Of a stretch of 64,000 nt of DNA, positions 1 through 9,300 are shown in pieces. The notes beneath the pieces were generated by a model that saw only the letters and a list, made by a program, of their open reading frames with translations, was not told the origin of the DNA and ran no database searches. Numbering within the stretch: the stretch's first letter is position 1; the number at the start of each line of letters is the position of its first letter. Both the position numbers and the translations under genes were made by a program. The stretch comes from Pseudolachnospira sp051055405 (lineage in GTDB: Bacteria > Bacillota > Clostridia > Lachnospirales > Lachnospiraceae). The stretch spans positions 1,240,001 through 1,304,000 of the forward strand of contig NZ_CP167068.1 in the NCBI RefSeq assembly GCF_051055405.1, given 5' to 3'.

Positions 1-31
1 GGACAGCAAATCAGAAGTATGGTATGATATG

Positions 32-74
32 ACCTAAGGAGGGGCCCACCATATAACCTGAGGAGGGGCCCACC
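32..74. repeat. 19-bp direct repeat pair
   Basis: Two 19-bp copies (32-50 and 56-74) share the core GGAGGGGCCCACC and differ at one base. The second copy runs into a small hairpin, CCCACC/GGTGGG (69-74 with 78-83). No complete gene lies here. The stretch could be the end of a transcription unit that starts before the window. Confidence 0.7.
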
Positions 75-88
75 GAAGGTGGGAGGAG

Positions 89-172
89 TCCTGGGGTCGG
101 ATAGCACCAGAGTATAAAGAAAGCCTGGATGGAAGATTCCTTAGGTCGGACAGCACCAAAATATAAAGGAAG
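89..172. repeat. 35-bp imperfect tandem repeat, period 49 bp
   Basis: Copies at 89-123 and 138-172 match at 29 of 35 positions and share GGTCGGA-AGCACCA and a TATAAAG block. The GGACAGCA at the very start of the window looks like part of a third copy. They lie directly upstream of the pspA ribosome binding site, so they may form part of its regulatory region or may be a duplicated 3' end of the preceding unit. Confidence 0.6.
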
Positions 173-206
173 TAAATAAAAAATTCGCATATAGGAGGAT
201 AGAACG

Positions 207-890
207 ATGGGAATTATTCAAAGATTTTCTGACATTATGTCGGCCAACATCAACGCCCTTTTGGATAAGATGGAGGACCCTTCCAAGATGATAGACCAGT
301 ATCTGAGAAATCTGGAAAGCGACTTGGGAAAGGTGAAAGCGGAGACTGCTTCGATTATGGCGGAAGAGACCCGCGCGAAACGGGCTTTAGATGATTGCGA
401 TAAAGAGATCGCTAAGATGCAGACGTATGCGGAGAAGGCGGTTTTGGCTGGAAATGACGCGGATGCGAAGAAGTTCCTGGAGAAAAAGGGGCAGTTATCC
501 GAAAATCGCGCGAGCCTTGCTCAAACATATGCCGCCGCCGCGGACAATGCAGCGAAGATGCGTCAGATGCACGATAAACTTTGCAAGGATATTGCATCTT
601 TGAACGCCCGCCGGGATTCTGTGAAAGCGAAGATGGCTGTGGCCAAGACCCAGGAAAAGATCAATAAAATTGGCGCCAGCGTTGCTGGAAGCCAGGAAAA
701 TCTGTCCGCCTTCGACCGCATGGAAGCAAAAGCGAACCGGATGCTGGACGAGGCAAATGCTATGGCTGAGTTGAACCAGTCGGCGTCGGATCCGGATGGA
801 CTGGATGCTTTGGCAGAGAAATATGATTCTGCTCCGGCTTCGGCGGTGGACGACGAGCTGGCGGCGCTGAAAGCAAAGTTGGGGAAATAA
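207..890 (+). CDS. pspA: PspA/IM30 family membrane-stress protein
   Basis: A 227-aa protein of the phage-shock PspA/Vipp1 (ESCRT-III-like) family, which coats and stabilises stressed inner membranes. The N-terminus (MGIIQRFSDI) is the usual amphipathic, membrane-binding helix. Residues about 25-170 form a long charged coiled coil rich in Ala, Lys and Glu, as the family requires. Length is typical (about 220-230 aa). The ATG follows a good AGGAGG site (TAGGAGGATAGAACG). Three bases separate its stop from the next ATG, which encodes an SPFH/zinc-ribbon protein. In Bacillus subtilis the PspA homologue (formerly YdjF) is likewise co-transcribed with YdjG, YdjH and YdjI, and YdjI is an SPFH protein needed for PspA placement. 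A YdjG/YdjH counterpart is not visible here. Confidence 0.92.
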   Translation: MGIIQRFSDIMSANINALLDKMEDPSKMIDQYLRNLESDLGKVKAETASIMAEETRAKRALDDCDKEIAKMQTYAEKAVLAGNDADAKKFLEKKGQLSENRASLAQTYAAAADNAAKMRQMHDKLCKDIASLNARRDSVKAKMAVAKTQEKINKIGASVAGSQENLSAFDRMEAKANRMLDEANAMAELNQSASDPDGLDALAEKYDSAPASAVDDELAALKAKLGK

Positions 891-893
891 CAT

Positions 894-1706
894 ATGGGAT
901 TGTTCGGTGGTTCCTCTGTGATCGAGTGGGAGGAATATAACAGCGAAACGATTTTCTGGAAGTGGCCGGATACGGAGATTAAAAAGGGAAGCCGTCTGGT
1001 AGTCCGTGCCGGACAGGACGCGATTTTTATGGTGGACGGCAAGATTGAAGGTATCTTCCAGGATGAAGGAAGCTATGATATCGAATCGGACATTGTTCCG
1101 GTATTATCCACCTTAAAAAATTTCCGCTTTGGCTTTCGGTCGAGTCTTCGGGCGGAGATCCTCTTTGTAAATGTAAAGGATTTTACCGTAAAGTGGGGAA
1201 CGAGAGGTGCGATTTTTATCCCAGTCGAGGGGCTTCCGGGAGGTCTTCCGATCCGCGCTTTTGGGACGTTTCAGTGTCGGGTCTGCGATTATATCAGCTT
1301 GATTGACCAAGTGGCGGGTGTTCGGCAGCTTTATACCGTCGATGAAGTCAAGGAGCGAGTTGCTGCCTGCTTAGATCCGCTCTTGATGAAATGGGTCGTC
1401 CAGGAAGGGAAAGATATTTTTCACCTACAGTCCAGCTCAGCGCAGATTGCAAAAGGAATTTGTGAAGACCTGGATATGCAGATGCGGGATATCGGAATTG
1501 CGATCGATGAGTTCTACATACAGAACGTTTCCTATCCGGAGGATGTGCAGGAGATAGCAAAACAGGCGATTCGTCAAAATTTTACTGGTTCTGCGGCTGG
1601 GGGAAGCATGTCTGCAGGCGGGCCGGCTCCGAATTTCTGTCCGAACTGTGGAGCAGCGGCAAGCGGAGCAAATTTTTGCCCGAACTGTGGATATAAGTTA
1701 CGCTAG
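894..1706 (+). CDS. SPFH-domain protein with C-terminal zinc ribbon (YdjI-like)
   Basis: A 270-aa protein of the SPFH/virion-core-like family represented by B. subtilis YdjI. Residues about 20-215 make up the SPFH (stomatin/prohibitin-like) region, with the characteristic start GLFGGSSVIEWEEY. After a Gly/Ala/Ser-rich linker the protein ends in a double-CxxC zinc ribbon (FCPNCGAAASGANFCPNCG). The gene begins three bases after pspA and has only a weak ribosome binding site inside the pspA end (TTGGGGAAA), so translation is probably coupled. By analogy with YdjI it should recruit or organise PspA at damaged or fluid membrane zones. A hairpin at 1713-1750 ends the unit. Confidence 0.85.
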   Translation: MGLFGGSSVIEWEEYNSETIFWKWPDTEIKKGSRLVVRAGQDAIFMVDGKIEGIFQDEGSYDIESDIVPVLSTLKNFRFGFRSSLRAEILFVNVKDFTVKWGTRGAIFIPVEGLPGGLPIRAFGTFQCRVCDYISLIDQVAGVRQLYTVDEVKERVAACLDPLLMKWVVQEGKDIFHLQSSSAQIAKGICEDLDMQMRDIGIAIDEFYIQNVSYPEDVQEIAKQAIRQNFTGSAAGGSMSAGGPAPNFCPNCGAAASGANFCPNCGYKLR

Positions 1707-1712
1707 AAATTC

Positions 1713-1750
1713 AGATAAGATTCCTTCATTGGGAAGGGATCTTATCTTTG
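1713..1750 (+). terminator. probable terminator of the pspA unit
   Basis: The inverted repeat AGATAAGATTCCTTC / GAAGGGATCTTATCT encloses a 4-5 nt loop and begins 6 bp after the SPFH gene stop. The following T-run is short (CTTTG), so termination may be incomplete. Confidence 0.6.
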
Positions 1751-1813
1751 TGTACGTTACCGGAGCTTATCTGGAAACGCTATCAAAAGATAATGATATG
1801 AGGGAGATCATTC

Positions 1814-4042
1814 ATGAGCACGATGTATGACACGTTAAATGAGAAGCAAAGGGACGCGGTTTTTACGACCGAGGGACCTGTTCTCATCCTGGCGGGGGCG
1901 GGTTCTGGAAAGACCCGTGCGCTGACCCACCGGATTGCCTATCTGATTCACGAAAAGCAGGTGGCGCCATGGAACATTCTGGCAATTACTTTTACCAATA
2001 AAGCGGCTGCTGAGATGAGGGAGCGTGTGGATGATTTGGTGGGACATGGAGCCAGCCAGGTCTGGGTTTCCACGTTCCATTCGATGTGCGTGCGGATTTT
2101 GCGGCGTCATGGAGAATTATTGGGATATACCAATCAGTTTAGCATTTACGACAGCGATGACCAGAAAACCTTGATGAAGCAGGTTTTAAAAAAGCTGGAC
2201 GTGGACCCGAAGATCTATAAAGAAAAAGCGATGTTAAGCCAGATTTCATCCGCGAAAAATGAAATGATTTCTTCCGATGCTTTTTATACCATGGCCGCGG
2301 GAGATTTCAGGAAGACCCGCGTAGCGGATATTTATGCGGAATATCAAAGTCAGCTGAAAAGCAATAATGCGATGGATTTCGATGATCTTTTGGTGAAGAC
2401 GGTAGAGTTGTTCGAGATTCATGGTGAAATTCTTGCGGATTATCAGGAGCGGTTTCGTTATATTATGGTAGACGAGTACCAGGATACCAATACGGCCCAG
2501 TTTCGTCTGCTCTCGCTGCTTGCCAGAGCGCATAAAAACCTGTGCGTCGTGGGCGACGACGACCAGTCGATCTATAAGTTTCGGGGCGCTAATATTCAGA
2601 ATATCTTAGATTTTGAAAAGACTTTTCCAGGCGCCAAAGTGGTCAAGCTAGAACAAAATTACCGGTCTACGAAAAATATTTTGGAAGTGGCGAACCAAGT
2701 GATCAAAAATAACCAGGGGCGAAAAGATAAGGCTCTCTGGACGGAGAACGAGGAGGGGGTAAAGGTTTCTCTTCGCCAGTATGAAACTGCTTACGAGGAA
2801 GCGGAGGGAATTGTTCGAGATATTTTAAAGAATAAAGAAAAATATTCCTTTGGAAGCTGTGCCATTCTTTACCGGACAAATGCGCAGTCCCGTTTGTTGG
2901 AAGAAAAATGTGTGGCTTATAGTTTGCCTTATCGTCTGGTTGGCGGCATCAATTTCTATCAGCGCAAGGAAATCAAGGACATCGTCTGCTACCTAAAAAC
3001 CGTGGCAAATGGACAGGATGATCTGGCGGTACAGCGGGTCATCAATGTGCCTCGGCGGGGAATCGGCCAGACCAGTATCAATAAAGTGGCGGCTTATGCC
3101 GCGGACTATGGAATGAGCTTCTATGACGCTTTGACGGAGGCGGAGCGAGTTCCTTCTTTAGGAAAAGCCGCCGGCAAGATCGGGGAGTTTGTCCATCAGA
3201 TTCAGACTTTGCGGAGTCAGGCGGATTTCCTTACGGTAAAGGACTTGTTGGAAAGTGTGCTGGATTCGACGGGGTATCGGGCAGAGCTCGAAGCGGAGAA
3301 TACCATTGAGGCGCAGACTAGATTGGAAAACCTTCAGGAATTGGTCAATAAAGCGGCTGAATTTGGGGACGAGCCGGAAGATACCGGAGCCTTGGGACGT
3401 TTCCTGGAGGAGATTGCGCTGGTTGCGGATGTGGATAATTTGGACGAAGAAGAAGACAGGGTCATTTTGATGACGCTGCACAGTGCGAAGGGCCTGGAAT
3501 TTCCTCGCGTGTATTTGAGCGGTATGGAAGACGGCCTCTTCCCCAGCAGCCTTTCCATCATGTCCGACGATCCAACGGATATCGAGGAGGAGCGGCGTCT
3601 TTGTTATGTTGGAATTACGAGAGCGAGGGAAGCGCTGACATTGACGGCGGCGAGACAGAGAATGACCAATGGGGAGACCAGAGTGAGCCGGGTGTCCCGG
3701 TTTGTCGACGAGATTCCAAAAAGCTTGTTGTCCGGAATGGAAGCGTCGGTGAAAAGAAGCGGCGTTGCGGTGTTGGAAAAAGGGCATGGCGGGGCTTATC
3801 GTCCCAAACCTACGGTTCTGACTTCCCAGACCACGGCGGCTTATTTGGGAAAACAGTTTTCGATGAAAAAGACCTCCCAGCTGGACTATGGAAAGGGCGA
3901 TCGGGTGCGCCATGTGAAGTTTGGCGAGGGTACGGTTTTGGAGGTTGAAAATGGTAAGAGAGATTTTGAAGTGACGGTGCAGTTTGACCGGGTAGGAGTG
4001 AAAAAACTGTTTGCATCTTTTGCAAAATTGGCGAAAGTATAA
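1814..4042 (+). CDS. pcrA: ATP-dependent DNA helicase PcrA (UvrD/Rep family)
   Basis: A 742-aa superfamily 1A 3'-5' DNA helicase for repair, rolling-circle replication and removal of RecA or stalled polymerase. Seen directly: Walker A GAGSGKT at residues 28-34, the DExx box VDEYQD around 219-224, GDDDQSIYKFRGA, motif V with TLHSAKGLEFPRVY, and motif VI YVGITRAR. The C-terminal segment carries the GDRVRHVKFGEGTVL module typical of Firmicutes PcrA, which contacts RNA polymerase. Length matches the family (720-760 aa). The ATG at 1814 follows GAGGGAGATCATTC. A second in-frame ATG three codons later is possible but less well spaced. Monocistronic appearance. Confidence 0.97.
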   Translation: MSTMYDTLNEKQRDAVFTTEGPVLILAGAGSGKTRALTHRIAYLIHEKQVAPWNILAITFTNKAAAEMRERVDDLVGHGASQVWVSTFHSMCVRILRRHGELLGYTNQFSIYDSDDQKTLMKQVLKKLDVDPKIYKEKAMLSQISSAKNEMISSDAFYTMAAGDFRKTRVADIYAEYQSQLKSNNAMDFDDLLVKTVELFEIHGEILADYQERFRYIMVDEYQDTNTAQFRLLSLLARAHKNLCVVGDDDQSIYKFRGANIQNILDFEKTFPGAKVVKLEQNYRSTKNILEVANQVIKNNQGRKDKALWTENEEGVKVSLRQYETAYEEAEGIVRDILKNKEKYSFGSCAILYRTNAQSRLLEEKCVAYSLPYRLVGGINFYQRKEIKDIVCYLKTVANGQDDLAVQRVINVPRRGIGQTSINKVAAYAADYGMSFYDALTEAERVPSLGKAAGKIGEFVHQIQTLRSQADFLTVKDLLESVLDSTGYRAELEAENTIEAQTRLENLQELVNKAAEFGDEPEDTGALGRFLEEIALVADVDNLDEEEDRVILMTLHSAKGLEFPRVYLSGMEDGLFPSSLSIMSDDPTDIEEERRLCYVGITRAREALTLTAARQRMTNGETRVSRVSRFVDEIPKSLLSGMEASVKRSGVAVLEKGHGGAYRPKPTVLTSQTTAAYLGKQFSMKKTSQLDYGKGDRVRHVKFGEGTVLEVENGKRDFEVTVQFDRVGVKKLFASFAKLAKV

Positions 4043-4119
4043 CATGTAGCGAGGAAAAGGAAAATTTTATAACATTTTTATAGTAAATTTCTCCAAAAGA
4101 TGGTATACTACCACTATAT

Positions 4120-4149
4120 AAAAGGACTTGGAAAACAAGAAGTCCTTTT
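4120..4149 (+). other. hairpin AAAAGGACTT/AAGTCCTTTT
   Basis: A perfect 10-bp inverted repeat with a 10-nt loop followed by TG. A TATACT box sits just upstream at about 4104-4109. The hairpin is therefore either the pcrA terminator or part of the 5' leader of the small membrane protein gene at 4185. Confidence 0.55.
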
Positions 4150-4184
4150 GTAAATCTTGAACCAGGAAAGGGTGAATAAGTGAG

Positions 4185-4460
4185 ATGAGTAAAGTTGAAG
4201 AGATGCTGGCCGCCAGTAAACTGAATAGCCTTTTGCATAAGCAGGAGGAAGAGCAGAAAACAAAGCATGTGATCTGCACGATTTTGACAATCGTTGGTAT
4301 TGTGACAGCTGTTGCGGCGATTGCTTACGGCGTGTATCGTTTCTTTATCAAGGACGATTTCGATGACTTTGATGACGATATCTACTTTGATGATGACGAT
4401 ATGGATGAGTTCTTTGAAGACGAGGACGAGGAAGCCGAGGAAAAAGAGCCCGAAAAGTAA
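4185..4460 (+). CDS. small single-pass membrane protein with acidic C-terminal tail
   Basis: A 91-aa protein of unknown function. Residues 1-27 are a charged helix, residues about 29-53 are one membrane segment (VICTILTIVGIVTAVAAIAY), and the last 35 residues are almost all Asp/Glu with Phe and Tyr. The pattern resembles the small DUF4366-type proteins common in Lachnospiraceae, but I cannot confirm that family by eye. The ATG follows AAAGGGTGAATAAGTGAG. A strong GC-rich terminator follows at 4480-4512, so the gene forms its own transcription unit between pcrA and rlmD. Confidence 0.75.
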   Translation: MSKVEEMLAASKLNSLLHKQEEEQKTKHVICTILTIVGIVTAVAAIAYGVYRFFIKDDFDDFDDDIYFDDDDMDEFFEDEDEEAEEKEPEK

Positions 4461-4479
4461 GAAATTGGTGATAGAGGAT

Positions 4480-4512
4480 GGGGCTGCTGCAGGGATGCGG
4501 CAGCCCTTTTTA
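4480..4512 (+). terminator. rho-independent terminator
   Basis: GGGGCTGC(TGC) / GCGGCAGCCC stem with a short loop, followed by TTTTT. It ends the transcription unit of the small acidic membrane protein. Confidence 0.85.
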
Positions 4513-4530
4513 TCTATATTTGAGATAAGG

Positions 4531-4568
4531 ATACCTTCCATTGACAAGGGCATGCATGGTTAGGACAG
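4531..4568. repeat. copy A of a dispersed ACCTTCCATTGACAAGGG element
   Basis: The segment matches the left half of the palindromic element at 15729-15790 almost base for base: CCTTCCATTGACAAGGG, then a variable stretch, then GGTTAGGACAG. Both copies lie in intergenic DNA. Here the right palindromic arm is missing. Confidence 0.6.
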
Positions 4569-4615
4569 AGTGAATTTTAAATTGAGGCGATCGAACTACG
4601 GAGGGGTTAAGTTTT

Positions 4616-5971
4616 ATGAAAAAAGGTACGAGAGTAGAGGGTGTTGTGGAGAAATTAAATTTCCCCAATAAGGGAATTTTACATATAGATGACCGGAAAA
4701 TGACGGTGAAACATGTATTGCCAGGCCAAAAGGTTGCTGTTATGGTGACGAAAGGCGGAGAAAAGAGACTGGAGGGGCGTCTTTTAGAAGTGCTGGAGAA
4801 GTCGCCTGCGGAGACGGCGGATCCTTGCCCGCATTTTGGGCAGTGCGGCGGCTGCAGCTATCAGACGCTTCCCTATGAGGAGCAGTTAAAAATAAAAGCG
4901 GAGCAGGTAACGGAATTGTTGAAACCTGTGCTGGGAGAGGACTTTCCTTTTCAGGGGATTTTGCCCAGTCCGCGCCCGGCAGAATACCGGAATAAAATGG
5001 AATTTTCTTTTGGAGACGCGGTGAAGGATGGTCCCATGACTTTGGGGCTTCATAAGCGGGGCAGTTTCTACGATATTGTAAATGTAGACGGCTGCCGAAT
5101 CGTGGAGGAAGATTACCGAAAAATTCTGCGTGCCGTTCTAGAATATTTTACGAAAAAGCAGGTTCCCTTTTATAAGAAGATGCAAAAGACTGGCATTTTG
5201 CGCCATCTTGTGGTGCGCAAAGGTTGGAAAACCGGCGAATTGTTGCTTTTGCTGGTGACGGTTCCGGGATTTCATGTGGAGTCGGACTTTGTGGAGCAGC
5301 TTTTGGCCTTAAACTTGGATGGAACAATCGCTGGGATTTTACACGGGGAAAATGGCGGCGTCGCGGATGTGGTGAAATGTGAACAGACGCATGTGTTATA
5401 TGGGAAAAATTATTTTTATGAAGAACTTTTGGGGCTCCGGTTCCGGATTACGCCTTTTTCCTTTTTCCAGACAAACTCGGCGGGAGCGGAAGTTTTATAT
5501 CAGACGGTCCGAGAATTTGTCGGAGAAATCGAAGGGCAGACGGTGTTTGATCTTTACAGTGGGACAGGCACAATCGCGCAGATTCTGGCGCCAGTGGCGG
5601 AGAAGGTGATCGGGGTCGAGATTGTGGAGGAGGCTGTGGAGGCTGCCCGGAGGAATGCAGAGGAAAACGGCTTGAGCAACTGCATGTTTATCGCCGGAGA
5701 CGTACTGAAGGTATTGGATACGATCGAGGAAAAGCCGGAGATGATTGTGTTGGATCCGCCGAGAGACGGCATTCACCCCAAGGCTTTGGAAAAGATTTTG
5801 CAGTATGGCGTGGAGCGGATCGTATATATCAGTTGTAAGCCCACATCCCTGGCGCGGGATTTGGTTGCTTGCCTGGCAGGAGGCTATCGGGTAGAGCGGG
5901 TAATGTGTGTGGATATGTTCCCTGGGACGGCGAATGTGGAGACGGTGTGTTTGCTTTCCAAACTTAAGTAA
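4616..5971 (+). CDS. rlmD: 23S rRNA (uracil-5-)-methyltransferase, RlmD/RumA type
   Basis: A 451-aa SAM-dependent enzyme that makes 5-methyluridine in 23S rRNA. An N-terminal TRAM domain (about 1-60) is followed by the four cluster-binding cysteines C71, C77, C80 (CPHFGQCGGC) and C160, placed as in E. coli RumA. The methyltransferase core has FDLYSGTGTIAQ (SAM binding), DPPRDG and YISCKPTSLARDL, with catalytic Cys407 and the usual ending FPGTANVETVCLLSKL. The ATG follows GGAGGGGTTAAGTTTT. The family often carries an extra C-terminal tail in clostridia. Here the tail is detached by a one-base deletion near 5966-5967 and decayed (see 5968-6243). The catalytic part is complete and is probably active. 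Confidence 0.93.
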   Translation: MKKGTRVEGVVEKLNFPNKGILHIDDRKMTVKHVLPGQKVAVMVTKGGEKRLEGRLLEVLEKSPAETADPCPHFGQCGGCSYQTLPYEEQLKIKAEQVTELLKPVLGEDFPFQGILPSPRPAEYRNKMEFSFGDAVKDGPMTLGLHKRGSFYDIVNVDGCRIVEEDYRKILRAVLEYFTKKQVPFYKKMQKTGILRHLVVRKGWKTGELLLLLVTVPGFHVESDFVEQLLALNLDGTIAGILHGENGGVADVVKCEQTHVLYGKNYFYEELLGLRFRITPFSFFQTNSAGAEVLYQTVREFVGEIEGQTVFDLYSGTGTIAQILAPVAEKVIGVEIVEEAVEAARRNAEENGLSNCMFIAGDVLKVLDTIEEKPEMIVLDPPRDGIHPKALEKILQYGVERIVYISCKPTSLARDLVACLAGGYRVERVMCVDMFPGTANVETVCLLSKLK

Positions 5972-6243
5972 ACTATCATATAGAAGTAGAACTCAAATTA
6001 GATGGTATGGATTTAACTTCTGCGGAGAAAAAAGCGACATATGCAGAAATTAAGGCATATGTATTGAAAAATGCAGGGTTAAGGGTCAGCAGTTTATATA
6101 TCGCACAGGTAAAAGAAAAATGTGGAATTATCGAATGTGAGAATTACAATAAGCTGGAGAATGAAGCTGTGACATAATCGCAATGTCCATTGGATAAAGA
6201 AAAGGCTATTATGATGGCGCTGAAATATTTTGGAATGATATAA
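5968..6243 (+). pseudogene. decayed C-terminal tail of the rlmD methyltransferase gene
   Basis: Inserting one base after 5967 continues the methyltransferase frame through VNYHIEVELKLDGMDLTSAE, then SSLYIAQVKEKCGI, then SQCPLDKEKAIMMALKYFGM, ending at the stop 6241-6243. From memory this matches the C-terminal extension that many clostridial RlmD-type proteins carry (HIEVEI-LDELDLTSAE ... LYIAQVKRKCG ... QCP-EKE-AI--ALKHFKMI). A second lesion is the in-frame TAA at 6175-6177. No start codon or ribosome binding site precedes it, so it is not a separate gene. The rest of the gap to 6332 is AT-rich with no further gene. Confidence 0.8.
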
Positions 6244-6332
6244 GGCTTTGATAAAATAACAGACTATTAAAATGAATTTAAATGCTAGGATATTCTTGAA
6301 TATTTTTGAGGATTTGTGAGAGGGACGAAATC

Positions 6333-9300
6333 ATGCCATTTGAAAAAGGTGGAAGAGCAGATAAACAAGGGAATAGATATGAAATAAATTGTATAATCTA
6401 TGAGATGCTCAAGGTTTTAGATGAAACAAATTATGGTGTTATTGTTGAAGCGCTTGGTACAGATGAGATTGGTACAGATATATTAGTAATGACTTTTGAT
6501 GGGCAGGAAGAACACCAGCAATGTAAAGCGCGAAATGGGAGTAAAGAGTATTGGGATATTTCTGATTTAAAGGCGAAAGATATATTTTCTACATGGAAAG
6601 TTCAATTGAATAGGGGTAATAGGCGAAGAGTATCATTAGTCAGTCCCATGACTTGTTCTTTTCTATTTGATTTACATAATAGGGCATGTAATACTAGTGG
6701 CAAAGCAGAAGATTTTTACTCTATACAAATAATGAAAAGCAGTAAGGAATTTCAAAAATTTTATAAAAGTTTTTGTGCTGCAATGGACTTGAATTGCGAT
6801 AAAGATGTTGATGTTTTAAAAAGTGTTGACTATTTAAAGAGAATCTTTTATAAGCAGATATCAGAATATGAGTTGCAGGAACGCATAAATCAAAATATAC
6901 AATATTTGTTTAGTAGTGAACAAAAAGTAGTTTACAATGCATTACTTTCGTTTGTTGTTGTAGGGGATATATTAGGAAAGCAAATTACACAATCTATATT
7001 ATGTGATTATTTTATAAAACAGGGAATTACTCTTCGTTTGAAAGATGGTGATAAAAGAATTGCACCGAGAATCAATGAGATTAATCGAGAATATAGAGAG
7101 AATTTTAGAGCATTACAAGGGGGTCTAATTCATAGGGAAGAATTTGATGATTGTATAAAAGCTATTGAAAATGAAAAATCGGCTATTATTTCTGGAAGTG
7201 CTGGTTATGGAAAAAGTGGGTGTACAGAAGCAATTCTAAATTATTGCGATGAAAGGAAACTTCCGTATATTGCGATAAAACTGGATCGAAGAATACCTCA
7301 TAAGAATTGTGAAATCTGGGGACAAGCGTTGGGACTTCCTGGGTCAATTGTTCATTCTATACATTGTATTTCAAGAAACGAAAATGCGGTAATTATTTTA
7401 GATCAATTAGATGCTTTAAGATGGACACAGGCCAATTCTAGTGAAGCACTTGCAGTTTGCATGGAACTAATCAGACAGGTAGAGTACTTGAATTGTGAAA
7501 GAAAGAAAAAAATAATTATAATATTTGTCTGTAGGACATACGATCTTGAAAATGATAATAATATAAATTCGTTGTTTAAGAAGAAGGAAACTGCTGAAGA
7601 TGATTGGGAAATAGTAAAAGTAGGGGATTTTAACGAAGATGTTGTAAAAAGAATTGTAGGTAAACATTATGAGCAGTTGTCACTCAGACTAAAAAAATTA
7701 TTAAGAATACCAAGTAATCTTTATATCTGGCAACATTTGGATAAAGAAGAAGTCTATGCGGATTGTTTAACGACTAGTCATCTGATAGACAAATGGTTTG
7801 AGCAAATATGCAGAAAAAGTGTAACCGTAGGATTGCAGCAAAAATCTGTTAATGAAGCCAAGACAAATATAGTTGAAATTTTGGATAGAGCAGGACGCTT
7901 ATATGTTCCAAAACAAATCTTGCATGTCGAAGACGCGGGCCTAGATTATTTAGTTTCATCGGAAATTATTACGATTCAAAATAATAGGGTTGGTTTTGTA
8001 CATCAATCAATTTTGGATTATTTTATATCTCAAAGAATGATGGAAAAATATTTTTCTGGACAAAGTATAGAAAATGTTATAGGAGAAAAAAGTAAGCAAA
8101 CACCTGGAAGAAGATATCAGGTGCAGATGTTTTTACAAAATCTTTTGGAATATGATAGTAGTGATTTTATTCTAATTGGTAAAAGAATGTTAATTTCAGA
8201 TGATATCAGATATTATGTCAAATATGTCTTTTATGAGATGTTGAGACAAATTCAAGAACCAGATGATAATATCATTCAATTTATTATAGATAATTGTGAA
8301 AACGAAATTTATGGAAAGTATATACTGAATAATGTTATTTTTTCGAGAAAGCAATATATAGCCGTATTGAGAAACCAAGGTGTTTTGGAACGATGGTATT
8401 CAGAACACGAGAAAAAAGTTTTGGTTTTTAATTTATTGCAGAGTATTACGCCTGATTTAGATAATGAAGATATTTTTTTTATTAAAAAACATGCTTTTAG
8501 TGATAAGAACGATGACGAACAGTTTATGGGATGCTTTCTTCAAGATATTATGCAGGAAAGTGCGGAGATGTTTGAACTTAGGATGATGTTTTATGAGCAT
8601 TATCCTGAGTATGCAAAAGCAGTTTATATAGATGTAAAATCTATGATGAAACAATTTGAGACAAGAACAATCCGACTTATTTCTTTTTGGCTACAAAATA
8701 AAATAAAAAGTCAGGGCAGATACGTATACCGTTATGAAGAAGAATTAGTAGATTCAGATGATTCTTTTTTTATAGACAATGGGGAAGTTGTACTTAATGA
8801 ATTTCTTCCATATATACCAAAAGAGAGCGGGAGGGAAGTAAAGTATAGTGATTGGTCAGAAAGGTATGCGCATAAAAGAAATATTGAAAGAGCCTGCGTG
8901 TGTTTAGTCAAAAAAGCGACTATAGTATTATGTAGTAAATCTCCGGAACGTTTTTGGGAATATTATGAACCATATATGGGGCAGGGATATCATGTATTTA
9001 ATGAAATAATTTTAACAGGATTGGCGGCGCTATCTTCCCTATATAGCAATCGGATAATGCGTTATCTTAGCAATGATATGGATAAAAATGTTTTTGATTG
9101 TACCAGTGGAGCAGAGGATGAATTGGGACTTGCGAAAGAGGTTTTAAAAATTCATGGAAGCAATTGTAATAAAGAGACATTATTGGTAACAGAAGAAGCA
9201 ATTTGTCGATATATTTCTCCAAATGCATCTGAATGGTATAAGCGAAGGATTGAGCAAAACAAACAGAAAGAATATCCTTCTGTGTACTGGAGTTTTTGGG

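Noticed and set aside
1..172. CRISPR array at the window start
   Set aside because: Only two copies each of two different imperfect repeats are present, without uniform spacers, and no cas genes are nearby.
3158..4045. 295-codon minus-strand frame opposite pcrA
   Set aside because: Antisense of the helicase gene with no recognisable domain and no ribosome binding site.
5974..6174. Separate small gene between rlmD and the nuclease-NTPase gene
   Set aside because: The frame has no start codon or ribosome site at its beginning and continues the methyltransferase tail after a one-base correction.
6306..6332. TTG start nine codons upstream of the nuclease-NTPase ATG
   Set aside because: The ATG at 6333 has a purine-rich site at good spacing and gives the conserved-looking N-terminus; the TTG has none.
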